Notes: generated from the sequence alone by a model not told the origin. DNA of 64,000 nucleotides from Bradyrhizobium sp. CCBAU 51627 (GCF_028128765.1 NZ_LBJG01000086.1:1-64000), one strand, 5' to 3'; shown: positions 17,223-26,662, counted from the stretch's first letter. Numbers and translations are program-made.

Positions 17223-18424
17223 GCGCCAAGGCTCCGGCTGATGCGCCAGCCATAGACGCTCATGATGGCGCTGGTGGCGAGCGAGATCAGGAGATAGACG
17301 CCCATCGTCATGACGAGGATCTCGATCGCCTGTCCGGTCTGGCTGAGCGCAGTGCCGGCAAACACCGAGACCAGATCGGGATAGCCGATCGCGACCGCAA
17401 GCGACGAGTTCTTGGTCAGGTTGAGGTACTGGTTGGTGAGCGGCGGTACGATCACGCGCATGGCCTGCGGCACTACGATCAGCCGCAACGTCGCGCCTCG
17501 GCTGAGGCCCAGCGACGAGCCCGCCTCCATCTGTCCCTTATGGACCGACAGGATGCCGGCACGGACGATCTCGGCGATGAACGCCGCCGTATAGGTCGAC
17601 AGCCCGACCGTCAATGCGACGAGTTCCGGAATGATCCGCGTGCCGCCGGCGAAGTTGAATCCCCTCAGCTGCGGAAATTCGAACGTGACGGGCGGACCGA
17701 ACGCAAGCATCGTGACGAGCGGCAATCCGACGAGCAATGTCAGCACGTACGGCCAGATTCGGATCGCGCGGCCTTGACCAAACAGCATTTGCCGCGCGTA
17801 GCTGCGCAACGCCAGCGAGGTGACGATGCCGAGCGCCAGCGCCGCGAGGAATGCAACGAGCCCGGGCTGCGCGAGTGGCGACGGCACGATCACGCCGCGA
17901 TTATTCAGGAAGATCGCACTGAAGATGGAGAGGCTCTGCCGCGGCGCCGGCAGTGCCGCGAGCACGGCGAGATACCAGAACAGGATCTGGAATAGGAGCG
18001 GCAGGTTGCGGATGGCCTCGACATAGAGACCGCCGACGCGCGACACCAGCCAGTTGGGCGACAAACGGCAGAGTGCGACGCCGAAACCGATCACGGTGGC
18101 AAAGACAATGCCGACCACCGAGACAAGCAGCGTGTTCAGGATGCCGACCAAAAAGACGCGGAAGTAGGTATCGGACCCCGAATAGGAAATCAGGGTCTGG
18201 TTGACGTCGAAGCTGGCGCTGTTTTGCAGGAACCCGAAGCCCGCAGCGATGTGCTGGGTTTCCAGGTTGGTCCGGGCGTTCGATATGACCTCATAGGCGA
18301 TCCAAGCCAGGATCGCGCCAAAGACAAGCTGGACGGCAACGCCGTTCCAGCCTGCCCTGCCACCGAGCGCGCGCCTCAGCTTCAGCGCGAGTTGCGGTGG
18401 CGGTTTCCGGGCCCCGACGCCCAT
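17219..18424 (-). CDS. aapQ: general L-amino-acid ABC transporter permease AapQ
   Basis: Partner permease of AapM, 401 residues, starting MGVGARKPPPQLALKLRRAL. It has TM1 (VQLVFGAILAWIAYEVISN), the AapQ-type segment GFGFLQNSASFDVNQTLISY, the membrane-domain start LVGILNTLLVSVVGIVFATV and the EAA loop MEAGSSLGLSRGATLRLIVV. It lies 24 nt downstream of aapJ and overlaps aapM. Together with AapJ, AapM and AapP it forms the broad-range amino acid importer known from Rhizobium leguminosarum. Confidence 0.93.
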   Translation of the reverse strand: MGVGARKPPPQLALKLRRALGGRAGWNGVAVQLVFGAILAWIAYEVISNARTNLETQHIAAGFGFLQNSASFDVNQTLISYSGSDTYFRVFLVGILNTLLVSVVGIVFATVIGFGVALCRLSPNWLVSRVGGLYVEAIRNLPLLFQILFWYLAVLAALPAPRQSLSIFSAIFLNNRGVIVPSPLAQPGLVAFLAALALGIVTSLALRSYARQMLFGQGRAIRIWPYVLTLLVGLPLVTMLAFGPPVTFEFPQLRGFNFAGGTRIIPELVALTVGLSTYTAAFIAEIVRAGILSVHKGQMEAGSSLGLSRGATLRLIVVPQAMRVIVPPLTNQYLNLTKNSSLAVAIGYPDLVSVFAGTALSQTGQAIEILVMTMGVYLLISLATSAIMSVYGWRISRSLGA

Positions 18425-18448
18425 CGGCGCAGCCTGCGCGTCTGCCGA

Positions 18449-19465
18449 TCAGCGGATCGGCGGCGCGTATTGCAGGCCGCCCTTGGTCCAGAGATTATTG
18501 AGACCGCGGCTGATCTTGAGCGGCGAGCCGGCGCCGACATTGCGATCGAACGACTCGCCATAATTGCCGACCGCCTTCACGATCCGGATCACCCAGTCCT
18601 TGGTGAGGCCCAGCTGTTCGCCGAGATTGCCGTCGGTGCCGAGCACCCGCTTCAGCTCCGGCTTGTCGGATTTCGCCATTTCGTCGACGTTCTTCTGCGT
18701 GATGCCGAGCTCCTCGGCCGTGACCATCGCGAACAGCGTCCATTTCACGATGTCGAACCACTGATCGTCGCCATGGCGCACCATCGGCCCCAGCGGTTCC
18801 TTGGAAATGATCTCGGGCAGCACGACATGATCGGCCGGATTGGTGAGCTTCAGGCGGCTGGCATAGAGGCCGGATGAATCGTCCGTGAAGACGTCGCAGC
18901 GGCCCGACTCGTAGGCCTTGATCGCTTCGTCGATCGTGCCGAACGCGATCACCTCGTACTTCATGTTGTTGGCCTTGAAGTAGTCGGCCAGGTTCAATTC
19001 GGTGGTGGTGCCGGTCTGGACGCAAACCGAGGCGCTGTTGAGCTCCAGCGCGGAATTGACCTTGAGCGACTTCTTCACCATGAAGCCCTGCCCGTCATAA
19101 TAGGTAACCCCGGTGAAGTTGGCGCCGAGCGAGGTATCGCGCGATACCGTCCAGGTGGTGTTGCGCGACAGCACGTCGATCTCGCCGGATTGCAGCGCCG
19201 TGAAGCGGTCCTTGGCCGACAGCGGCACGAACTTGATCTTGGTCGGGTCGTTCAGGACCGCCGCCGCGATCGCGCGGCAGACATCGACATCGATGCCGGT
19301 CCAGTTGCCCTTGTCGTCGGGCGAGGAGAAGCCGGGCAGGCCCTGGCTGACGCCGCAGGACAGCATGCCGCGGTCCTTGATGGTCTTGAGCGTTTGCGCC
19401 TCGGCGGCCTGGGCAGAGAGGCCGGCGGCGAGAGCAAGAGAGAGAGCCAGGGTTACGCGTTTCAT
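18449..19465 (-). CDS. aapJ: general L-amino-acid periplasmic binding protein AapJ
   Basis: Periplasmic substrate-binding protein, 338 residues, delivering L-amino acids to AapQMP. The start MKRVTLALSLALAAGLSAQA gives a clean signal peptide cleaved after AEA. The mature protein has family-3 solute-binding motifs (TLKTIKDRGMLSCGVSQGLP; GIDVDVCRAIAAAVL; LSRNTTWTVSRDTSLGANFT). Two cysteines (C43-type and C in SASVCVQTG) are as in other AapJ proteins. An upstream open extension to 19609 is discarded because the signal peptide would be buried. First gene of the operon. Confidence 0.94.
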   Translation of the reverse strand: MKRVTLALSLALAAGLSAQAAEAQTLKTIKDRGMLSCGVSQGLPGFSSPDDKGNWTGIDVDVCRAIAAAVLNDPTKIKFVPLSAKDRFTALQSGEIDVLSRNTTWTVSRDTSLGANFTGVTYYDGQGFMVKKSLKVNSALELNSASVCVQTGTTTELNLADYFKANNMKYEVIAFGTIDEAIKAYESGRCDVFTDDSSGLYASRLKLTNPADHVVLPEIISKEPLGPMVRHGDDQWFDIVKWTLFAMVTAEELGITQKNVDEMAKSDKPELKRVLGTDGNLGEQLGLTKDWVIRIVKAVGNYGESFDRNVGAGSPLKISRGLNNLWTKGGLQYAPPIR

Positions 19466-19862
19466 GGGCTGAAGGCCTTTCAAAGATCGTCTCAAGGTCA
19501 GGAATGTTGTCTCAGGATCGTCTCTGCCGGGGCAAATCCTACTAAGACCTGCCTTGCAAGAGTCATGCTGGAAAACCTTGCCGAACACTCGCCCATCCTG
19601 AGAGGCCATACCCTAATCCCCGCCGCAGGCGCCCGCCTTTACGGCTGTGACGCAAGGTCCGGTCAGACGATGGATCGAAGGTCGCGGCTGCCCCTCAACA
19701 TGCAGCGACTGAATAGCACCTGCGCATCACAGAACGACTGGCGAGCCGGGTCAAGGGGTTGACGGGACTCTTCTGTGTTCTGTTATTAACAATTGCGGCC
19801 TTAAGGCCGTCCCGACCGTGCGATCCGCGCCCGGCGGCAACGCGCTTTTTGAAAGCAGACGC
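19466..19862. other. divergent intergenic region aapJ / metC
   Basis: 397 nt between two divergently transcribed genes. It should contain the aap promoter (reading left) and the metC promoter (reading right; candidate at 19759-19786). No open frame of its own is convincing. I looked for a SAM-II-like riboswitch before metC and did not see one. Confidence 0.45.
19759..19786 (+). promoter_or_regulatory. candidate sigma-70-type promoter of metC
   Basis: TTGACG (19759-19764) and TGTTAT (19781-19786) are separated by 16 bp, about 77 nt before the metC ATG. The hexamers are close to the housekeeping consensus. Predicted from sequence only. Confidence 0.4.
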
Positions 19863-21047
19863 ATGGATTCCTCGCACCCCGCACAGCAGCAGGCCGAAAC
19901 CCGGCTGGTTACCTCCGGTCGCGACACCAAGGCGCAGAAGGGGTTCGTCAATCCGCCGGTGTTCCATGGCTCGACCGTGCTCTATCCGACCGCCGAGGAC
20001 CTGCATGCCCATCGCGGCGAGTTCACCTATGGCCGCCATGGGACCCCGACCACCCGGGCGTTCCAGGACACGCTGATGGCGTTGGAGGGGCCGCAATGCG
20101 CCGGCGTCGGCATCGTGCCCTCGGGGCTCTCGGCGATCTCCACCACCCTGCTCTCGGTGCTGAAGACGGGCGACCATCTTCTGGTCGTCGACAATATCTA
20201 CCGGCCCTCGCGCAATTTCTGCAACGGCATGCTCGCCCGCTACGGCGTCGAGACCACCTATTTCGATCCGCTGATCGGTGCGGGCATCGAAAAGCTGTTC
20301 AAACCCAGTACCCGTGCCGTGCTCGTCGAGGCTCCGGGCTCGCAGTCGTTCGAGATGCCCGATATCCGCGCCATCGCCCAGGTCGCGCACGCGAAGGGCG
20401 CACTCGTCATTGACGACAACACCTGGGCAACGCCGCTCTATCACCGCTCGCTCGAGCAGGGCGTCGACATCTCCATGCAGGCCGCCACCAAATATATCGG
20501 CGGCCATTCCGACATCATGTTCGGCACCATCTCGGCCAATGCCAAGGCCTGGCCTCAGATCTCGGAAGGCATCCGCCTGCTCGGCGTCTGTGCCGGTCCT
20601 GATGACGTCTTCCTGGCGCTGCGCGGCCTCCGCACGTTGTCGGTGCGGCTGGCGCAGCATCATCGCTCCGGCCTCGACATGGCGCGCTGGCTCGCGGCGA
20701 GACCTGAAGTCGCGCGCGTGCTGCATCCAGGGCTCGAGACCGATCCGGGTCATGCGATCTGGAAGCGCGATTTCACCGGCGCCTCGGGCCTGTTCAGCAT
20801 CGTGCTGAAACCGGCCCCGCAGAGCGCGGTCGACACCATGCTCAACACGCTCAAGCTGTTCGGCATGGGCTTTTCCTGGGGCGGCTTCGAGAGCCTGGCC
20901 ATTCCCTTCGACTGCGACGCTTATCGCACCGCGACCAAGTGGGCACCGGGCGGCCCGACACTGCGCCTCCACATCGGGCTCGAGAACGTCGACGATCTCA
21001 AGGCCGACCTCGATCGCGGCTTCGCTGCCCTCAAAGCGGCAATGTAA
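19863..21047 (+). CDS. metC: cystathionine beta-lyase
   Basis: PLP enzyme of the Cys/Met metabolism family, cleaving cystathionine to homocysteine, pyruvate and ammonia. 394 residues. Visible features are YGRHGTPTTRAFQDTLMALE (PLP-phosphate-binding Tyr/Arg), PSGLSAISTTLLSVL, the VIDDNTWATPLY strand with the pyridine-binding Asp, and ATKYIGGHSDIMFG with the Schiff-base Lys. C-terminal MGFSWGGFESLAIP is typical of MetC rather than MetB/MetY. ATG 19863 (MDSSHPAQQQ) fits homologues; an in-frame ATG at 19818 is possible. No operon partner is evident. Confidence 0.9.
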   Translation: MDSSHPAQQQAETRLVTSGRDTKAQKGFVNPPVFHGSTVLYPTAEDLHAHRGEFTYGRHGTPTTRAFQDTLMALEGPQCAGVGIVPSGLSAISTTLLSVLKTGDHLLVVDNIYRPSRNFCNGMLARYGVETTYFDPLIGAGIEKLFKPSTRAVLVEAPGSQSFEMPDIRAIAQVAHAKGALVIDDNTWATPLYHRSLEQGVDISMQAATKYIGGHSDIMFGTISANAKAWPQISEGIRLLGVCAGPDDVFLALRGLRTLSVRLAQHHRSGLDMARWLAARPEVARVLHPGLETDPGHAIWKRDFTGASGLFSIVLKPAPQSAVDTMLNTLKLFGMGFSWGGFESLAIPFDCDAYRTATKWAPGGPTLRLHIGLENVDDLKADLDRGFAALKAAM

Positions 21048-21200
21048 GCCTGCTCACGTGGCAATGCGCCTGCGGACGCCAAGCCTCGCCGCAGGAACGA
21101 GCAACCGACGCAAACGTTAGCGCCGATGCGCCAACAAATGGTTTGAACCTCAAGCATTTGGCGCTAGCCTCACCAGTCGACTCTCATCCGGACACGGAGC

Positions 21201-22889
21201 ATGGGAACGTTGGTTCTGCTCGATCTGATGGGCGGCGTGGCGTTGCTGCTGTGGGGCCTGCACATGGTCCAGAGCGGCATCCTGCGCGCCTTTGGCCCCG
21301 ATCTGCGACGCCTGCTCGGCAGGGCCCTCGGCAACCGCTTCAGCGCATTTGCCGCAGGCCTGGGCCTCACCGCACTGCTTCAGAGCAGCACGGCGACCGC
21401 GCTGCTCACCAGCTCCTTTGCCGCAGAGGGCCTGCTCAGCCTGGTCGCCGCGCTTGCCATCATGCTGGGCGCCAACGTCGGCACGACGCTCATCGTGCAG
21501 GCGCTGTCGTTCAACATCGCCGCAATTGCGCCCGTGCTGTTCGTGCTCGGCCTCGTCGCCTTTCGTTCCGGCCCGCGCTCGCGGATCAAGGATGTCGGCC
21601 GGCTTTGCATCGGCCTCGGCTTGATGCTGCTGTCGCTGCATATCCTGCTCGACACGCTGGCGCCTGCGGAGAATGCGCCTGGTGTGCGTGTCGTGATGTC
21701 GGCGATAACAGGCGACCCCGTCCTGTGCATCGTTGTCGCGGCGTCGATCACCTGGGCCGTGCATTCGAGCGTCGCCAGCGTGCTGCTGATCATGTCGCTG
21801 GCCTATTCGCAGTTCATCACGCCTGATGCGGCGCTGGCGCTGGTGTTGGGTGCCAATCTCGGCAGTGCTGTCAACCCCGTGTTTGAAGGCGCAAGGCGCG
21901 ACGATCCGGCGAGCTACCGCCTGCCGGTGGGCAATCTCGTCAATCGTGTCATCGGCATTGCACTGGCCCTGCCGTTCCTGGGCACGATCGCGAGCCATAT
22001 GCACGCCTGGCAACCCGACCTCGCCAGGATGATTGCGGCGTTTCACATCGCCTTCAACGTTGGCACCGCCATCATCTTCATCGGCCTGCTCGATACCATG
22101 TCGCACCTGCTGACCCGCCTGCTGCCCGATCGCGTGCAGGACACCGATCCGGCCCGGCCGCGCTATCTCGACGAAAGCGCGCTGGAGACGCCCTCGCTCG
22201 CGCTCGCCGATGCTGCGCGCGAGACGCTGCGCATGGGCGATCTCGTCGAAACCATGCTGCGCAAGGTGATGGCCGCGATGATGACGGGCGACCGCTCGCT
22301 GGTCGACCAGGTCTCGAAGACGGACAATATCGTCGACAGCCTGGACGAGGCCATCAAGCTCTACGTCACGAAGCTGACCCGCGGCAGTCTCGACGAGAGC
22401 GAGGGCCGGCGGGCGATGGAGATCATCTCCTTCGCGATCAACCTGGAGCATATCGGCGACATCATCGACAAGAACCTGAGCGAGCTCGCCACCAAGAAGA
22501 TCAAGCGGCGCTTGCAGTTCTCGCCCGAGGGCGCCGACGAGCTCGCCGCCTTCCACAAGCGCACGATGGATTCCTTACGGATCGCGTTCGGCGTGTTCAT
22601 GTCGGGCGATGCCAACGAGGCGCGCAGGCTGCTGGTGGAAAAGACCGCGCTGAAGAACACCGAACTCGCCGCTGTCGAACGCCATCTCGACCGACTGCGC
22701 GAGGGTCGCCCGGAGACCATCGAGACCACGTCGCTGCATCTCGACGTGCTGCGCGATCTCAGGCGCATCCACTCGCATATCTGCTCGGTCGCCTATCCGG
22801 TGCTGGATGCAGCCGGCGAGCCCTATCGCCGGACCGAGGCGGAAACGGCCGCCCTGCCCGCCTCAGGCGCGACGGCGCTGCCGCGCTGA
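21201..22889 (+). CDS. Na/Pi-cotransporter family protein with C-terminal PhoU-like domain
   Basis: Predicted inner-membrane phosphate transporter (NptA/YjbB type, PF02690), 562 residues. Two Na/Pi repeats are visible, with the family QSST motif in LLQSSTATALLTSSF near residue 60 and the second-repeat counterpart VHSSVASVLLIMSLAYSQ. GANVGTTLIVQAL and GANLGSAVNPV are the paired glycine motifs. From about residue 320 the protein becomes soluble and helical (RETLRMGDLVETMLRKVM; ISFAINLEHIGDIIDKNLSE), a PhoU-like regulatory domain. The stop is 9 nt from the convergent LAB_N gene. Direction of phosphate flux cannot be told. Confidence 0.87.
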   Translation: MGTLVLLDLMGGVALLLWGLHMVQSGILRAFGPDLRRLLGRALGNRFSAFAAGLGLTALLQSSTATALLTSSFAAEGLLSLVAALAIMLGANVGTTLIVQALSFNIAAIAPVLFVLGLVAFRSGPRSRIKDVGRLCIGLGLMLLSLHILLDTLAPAENAPGVRVVMSAITGDPVLCIVVAASITWAVHSSVASVLLIMSLAYSQFITPDAALALVLGANLGSAVNPVFEGARRDDPASYRLPVGNLVNRVIGIALALPFLGTIASHMHAWQPDLARMIAAFHIAFNVGTAIIFIGLLDTMSHLLTRLLPDRVQDTDPARPRYLDESALETPSLALADAARETLRMGDLVETMLRKVMAAMMTGDRSLVDQVSKTDNIVDSLDEAIKLYVTKLTRGSLDESEGRRAMEIISFAINLEHIGDIIDKNLSELATKKIKRRLQFSPEGADELAAFHKRTMDSLRIAFGVFMSGDANEARRLLVEKTALKNTELAAVERHLDRLREGRPETIETTSLHLDVLRDLRRIHSHICSVAYPVLDAAGEPYRRTEAETAALPASGATALPR

Positions 22890-22898
22890 TGCGTCCGA

Positions 22899-23237
22899 TC
22901 AGCGGTCCAGCGTCTTCGACGCGCGGCCGCGGTTCTTGATGATCAGCATGATGTTGCGGACATAGATGATGGTTGCCAGCGCCTGCCCGAGGATGATGAT
23001 GGGCTCGCGCTTCACGACGCCATAGACCAGCGTCATCAGGCCGCCGCCCATCGAGCAGAACCAGAAGGCCATCGGCACCACGCTGTTGCCGGCGCGCTCG
23101 CTCGCGATCCACTGCACCAGGAAGCGCGCGGTGAAGAACAGTTGCGCGACAAGCCCGAAGGCGAGCCAGAAATCGAACTTGGCGACGAAGACGTCGTAGA
23201 GATAGTTGCTCAGCGCCTGGCCGTACTGGATGATCAT
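22899..23237 (-). CDS. lipid A biosynthesis N-terminal (LAB_N) domain protein
   Basis: A 112-residue membrane protein consisting only of the LAB_N domain (PF07578), found alone or fused to lipid-A-disaccharide synthase. Conserved stretches are LFFTARFLVQWIASERAGNS, VPMAFWFCSMGGGLMTLVYG and REPIIILGQALATIIYVRN. Three to four membrane helices are likely. The ATG overlaps the stop of the glycosyltransferase gene (ATGA). Stand-alone LAB_N proteins next to polyprenyl-phosphate sugar synthases are often linked to lipid A or envelope glycan modification; the exact role is not established. Confidence 0.87.
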   Translation of the reverse strand: MIIQYGQALSNYLYDVFVAKFDFWLAFGLVAQLFFTARFLVQWIASERAGNSVVPMAFWFCSMGGGLMTLVYGVVKREPIIILGQALATIIYVRNIMLIIKNRGRASKTLDR

Positions 23238-23968
23238 GCCTTCACCTCGGTCACTTCAGGCGTCGGTTTCTTGCGGCGGATCAGCCACCACACGCCGGCG
23301 AGATCCATGATCCCGATCCACAGCCGGTCGAAGAATCCGTAATTGGACACGCCGGAATGGCGCGGCCGGTCGATCACGTCGACATAGGCGATCTCAAATC
23401 CTTCGCGGCGCATCAGCGCAGGCAGAAAACGATGCAGCCCGTCGAAATAGGGCATCATCAGGAACACCTCGCGACGGAACGCCTTCAGCCCGCAGCCGGT
23501 GTCGCGCGTGCCGTCCTTGAGGATGGCATTTCGGATCTTGTTGGCGACCCGCGACTGCAATTTCTTGAAGCCGGTGTCTTTGCGCCCGACGCGTTGTCCC
23601 GCGGCAAGCCCGACATTGGCGCCCTTCTCGACCGCCGCGATCAGGTCCGGCAGGAAGGCGGGGTTGTTCTGGCCGTCACCATCGAGCGTCGCCACGATGG
23701 CGCCGCGGGCCGCGCGCACGCCGCTGCGCACTGCCGCCGACTGGCCACCTGACTTCGCATGGCGCAACTGCCGCAAATTGTCCCGCCGCGCCATGATCGC
23801 CGCAAGCCGCTCGCCGGTCGCATCGGTCGAGCCGTCGTTGACATAGATGATCTCATAGGCCCAGCGGCCATCGAGCGCGGCCGTGATCTCCTCGATCAGG
23901 GGAGCAATGTTGTCGGCTTCGTTGCGCACGGGGACGACAATGGAAACCGAAGGCTGGGACGACGACAA
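23234..23968 (-). CDS. family 2 glycosyltransferase, polyprenyl-phosphate sugar synthase type
   Basis: A 244-residue GT2 enzyme of the dolichyl-phosphate-mannose synthase / ArnC group, predicted to transfer a sugar from a nucleotide sugar to a polyprenyl phosphate on the cytoplasmic face. The nucleotide-binding start SIVVPVRNEADNIAPLIEEI, the metal-binding DGDGQN and the GLKAFRREVF segment are clear. A C-terminal hydrophobic stretch (DRLWIGIMDLAGVWWLI) may anchor it. The only plausible initiator is TTG at 23968, since no ATG lies between the upstream stop and the VVPVRNE core. It follows the PAP2 gene by 66 nt and overlaps the LAB_N gene. Confidence 0.87.
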   Translation of the reverse strand: MSSSQPSVSIVVPVRNEADNIAPLIEEITAALDGRWAYEIIYVNDGSTDATGERLAAIMARRDNLRQLRHAKSGGQSAAVRSGVRAARGAIVATLDGDGQNNPAFLPDLIAAVEKGANVGLAAGQRVGRKDTGFKKLQSRVANKIRNAILKDGTRDTGCGLKAFRREVFLMMPYFDGLHRFLPALMRREGFEIAYVDVIDRPRHSGVSNYGFFDRLWIGIMDLAGVWWLIRRKKPTPEVTEVKA

Positions 23969-24034
23969 ATCGAGCGCTCGTGGTTGGATTGGCCTGCGAC
24001 CTGGGGAACCGGCGGCCCCGGCAAGCAGCCGCTT

Positions 24035-24868
24035 TTATGGGGCGGATGGGCTACGGGCAACCCTTTTGAAGCCCCCTGGAAGCGGCACGATGGTGCCGTC
24101 CGCCTGGATGGCAAAAGCCAGCCGGCGCGCCGCAAACCAGTAGCGGACCGCCATGGCGCCGACCATGCCGACCAGCGCGCCGGCCGTGACGTCGCTCGGA
24201 TGATGTGCGAGCAGGACAAGACGCGTCAGCAGGATCGCGATCGCGTAAGTGAACATGACCACGCGCAGGCGTGGCCAAAGCGCCGAGACAGCAAACGCCA
24301 ATGCGAACGCCGTCACCGCATGGCCCGACGGGAGGCTGGTATAAGCCCCGGTCCCCTCGAAGGGAATGAAGTTGAAGGGATCCGCCTTGCCGCCGACGAA
24401 CGGCCGTCCGCGGCCGATGAGATATTTCAGGATCTCGGCGACGAACACCGACACGGCAACGGACAGAAACAGATATTGCAGCCTTGTGCCGAAGCCGAGC
24501 AGCACTGCGCGGCGCGTGCCGTGCATCCCGGCGGCCACGAGCGCCACGATGACCAGCGCAACACCCAGGACCGCGAGCACATTCTCGTCCTTGCCGAAAT
24601 CGGTGAGAATGCGGATCGGCCAGAGCGACGGCGTGCCGCGCGCCGGCATCAACTGGATCTCGGTTCGGTCAAACGCGAGCATCAGCAAGATGATCAGCGC
24701 CGCACCCGCCGCACTGAGCCAAAGCGAATGCCGCGCCAGCTTTCGCGCGGCCGCGGCTCGGCGCGAATGCGAGGGCGGGCGCACGAGCTGCGCCAGCGCG
24801 TGCCCCGAGACCGTGAGCAGCTGCAGCGGGTAGCTCGCACGCGGCGCGATGGAGGTGGAGTCCGACAT
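24035..24868 (-). CDS. PAP2-superfamily membrane phosphatase
   Basis: A 277-residue integral membrane phosphatase. The three acid-phosphatase motifs are present: KYLIGRGRP, SLPSGHAVTAFAL and TRLVLLAHHPSDV, the last with Thr in place of the usual Ser. About six membrane helices surround them. Family substrates include lipid A 1- or 4'-phosphate (LpxE/LpxF), undecaprenyl pyrophosphate and phosphatidate phosphates. Placement directly behind an ArnT-like transferase (1 nt gap) and before a polyprenyl-phosphate sugar synthase suggests lipid A dephosphorylation or lipid-carrier recycling. Substrate not determined. Confidence 0.87.
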   Translation of the reverse strand: MSDSTSIAPRASYPLQLLTVSGHALAQLVRPPSHSRRAAAARKLARHSLWLSAAGAALIILLMLAFDRTEIQLMPARGTPSLWPIRILTDFGKDENVLAVLGVALVIVALVAAGMHGTRRAVLLGFGTRLQYLFLSVAVSVFVAEILKYLIGRGRPFVGGKADPFNFIPFEGTGAYTSLPSGHAVTAFALAFAVSALWPRLRVVMFTYAIAILLTRLVLLAHHPSDVTAGALVGMVGAMAVRYWFAARRLAFAIQADGTIVPLPGGFKRVARSPSAP

Positions 24869-24869
24869 C

Positions 24870-26612
24870 CTATTCCGTGCCCTCGGAGCGGAAGATCGAG
24901 ATCGAGATCGCGCGTCCTTGGGAGAAATTGTAGCCGTCGATGCGCGGGCCGACCTTGTAGCGCAATCCGATCGCCTCGGCGCGCTGCGCGAAGCTGCGCT
25001 CCGAACGCTGCTCGATCAGCGCAAACCGGCAGCTTCCCTGCCTCAGGAAATCGGCAGCGCCCGATCCGTCGGTCAGCAACGTCCGCGTTCCCGTCAGGAA
25101 GACGAGGCTCGGCTCGGCATAGCCGGCCGAGGCCGCCCGCGGGCCGACGCAGGTCACGTTGCGCAAGGCGCGCGCGATCTCGATGCTCGGAAACAGCGGC
25201 GTCAGCGACGGCAGCACGATGCCATAGACCACCACCGCCAGCATCAGTGCGGCGACCAGTGCGTTGAGCAACGAGCGCTCCGCGCGATTATTGTCGTACA
25301 GCCACCAGGCAAACAGGCCGAAGATCAGCGAGGCCGCGATGAACGGCCAAGCCACGAAAGCCGGCTGCCGGGTCAGCACCACGGCGCCGACCACCGCGAT
25401 GATCGAACCGCCCGCGGGAATTGCGAACCACCAGGCCGAGCCGCGTGCGAGCCACGAGCGCGACAGCACGTTCCGCTCCAGCGCGCCGGCCGTGAGGATC
25501 GCAATCGCCGGATAGAGCGGCAGCACGTAATGCGGCAGCTTGGTCAGCACCGCCTCGAACACGATCCAGGACGGGATCAGCCAGGACAGCAGGAACTGCG
25601 CGCCGGGCTCACGCCGCGCCCGCCACACCGCGGGCGCCGCCATGGCCGCGAGCGGCGCACCGGGCCAGAACGTGATCCAGAACAGCGCCAGGTAAAGTCC
25701 GGGCGGCGCGCCGTGTGATTCCTGCGCACCGAGCTTGCTCAGCATGTCGCCGCCGACTGAATCGGCGAAAAAGGCATCGCCCGCCCGCCAGAAGATGGCG
25801 ACGAACCAGGGCAACACCAGCACCAGCATCCACATCAGGCCCCAGACCGGGCGCAAGCGCCAGAGCCACGAGGAATCGCGGTCCTGGATCGCGAGCGCGA
25901 CGATGGTGAGTCCTGCGAACATCAGGATCAGCGGGCCCTTGATCAGGATGCCGACAGCGAGCGCGGTCCAGAAGATCGCGGGCCAGCTCCAGGGCGGATG
26001 GGTCTCGTCCTCGGCACGCTGCCAGGACAGATAGGCGCGCGACATCGCGCCCATCGCGGCGACCACTGAGAGCAGCAGCACGGCATCCGTCTTGGCGAGC
26101 CGGGCCTCGACACCGAGCAGCACCGAGGCGGCCATCAGCAGCGCGGCAAGCACTGCCGCGCGCCGCGTGACGAAGCCGAGCGCGGTCCAATAGGTCATCA
26201 GCACCGCGCCGATGGCGCCGATCAGCGAGGGCAGCCGATAGACCCAGATCCGCAACTCGGCCTTCGGCAGCTTCAGCGCTGTCGCGGTCTCGACCGCCGC
26301 CGATTGCAACCAGTAGATGCCGACCGGTTTCTTGTAGCGAACGTCCTCCTGGAAGCGGATGTCGACGTAATCGCCACTCTCGACCATCTGCTTGGTGGCC
26401 TGCGCAAAGCGCGCCTCGTCGCGGTCGACGGGCGGGATGGTGAAGAATCCGGGCAGAAACAGCAGCAGCGCGCACAGCACCAGGAAGCCCACGGCACGGG
26501 CGTGGCTGCCGGTGACAAAATCGAGCATCAGCACGAGCCGACCGCCCGGATTTACCGGCATTTTCGGCTCTCGGGGCGCTCCAAAACGGGGAGTCGGATA
26601 GGTCTCGGCCAT
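24870..26612 (-). CDS. ArnT-like (GT39/PMT) glycosyltransferase
   Basis: A 580-residue polytopic membrane enzyme, predicted to move a sugar from a polyprenyl-phosphate donor onto lipid A or another envelope acceptor on the periplasmic side. The catalytic first loop DRDEARFAQATKQMVESGDY and the RYKKPVGIYWLQS segment are as in ArnT, followed by about 11 membrane helices and a soluble C-terminal domain. The N-terminal ~25 residues (TYPTPRFGAPREPKMPVNPG) are a soluble lead. First gene of the minus-strand group ArnT-like / PAP2 / GT2 / LAB_N. The transferred sugar could be mannose, galacturonate or aminoarabinose. Confidence 0.88.
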   Translation of the reverse strand: MAETYPTPRFGAPREPKMPVNPGGRLVLMLDFVTGSHARAVGFLVLCALLLFLPGFFTIPPVDRDEARFAQATKQMVESGDYVDIRFQEDVRYKKPVGIYWLQSAAVETATALKLPKAELRIWVYRLPSLIGAIGAVLMTYWTALGFVTRRAAVLAALLMAASVLLGVEARLAKTDAVLLLSVVAAMGAMSRAYLSWQRAEDETHPPWSWPAIFWTALAVGILIKGPLILMFAGLTIVALAIQDRDSSWLWRLRPVWGLMWMLVLVLPWFVAIFWRAGDAFFADSVGGDMLSKLGAQESHGAPPGLYLALFWITFWPGAPLAAMAAPAVWRARREPGAQFLLSWLIPSWIVFEAVLTKLPHYVLPLYPAIAILTAGALERNVLSRSWLARGSAWWFAIPAGGSIIAVVGAVVLTRQPAFVAWPFIAASLIFGLFAWWLYDNNRAERSLLNALVAALMLAVVVYGIVLPSLTPLFPSIEIARALRNVTCVGPRAASAGYAEPSLVFLTGTRTLLTDGSGAADFLRQGSCRFALIEQRSERSFAQRAEAIGLRYKVGPRIDGYNFSQGRAISISIFRSEGTE

Positions 26613-26662
26613 TGGTTCCGCTTACGCTGAAACCGCCATCGCCACAACCGCTTAAGCCGCTC

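Noticed and set aside
19790..19862. SAM riboswitch before metC
   Set aside because: The ~73-nt leader lacks the conserved SAM-II or SAM-I core sequences that I could recognise.
19695..20972. 425-codon frame antisense to metC, and a similar one (21150-22556) antisense to the Na/Pi gene
   Set aside because: Neither has recognisable domains; both lie opposite genes with clear signatures.
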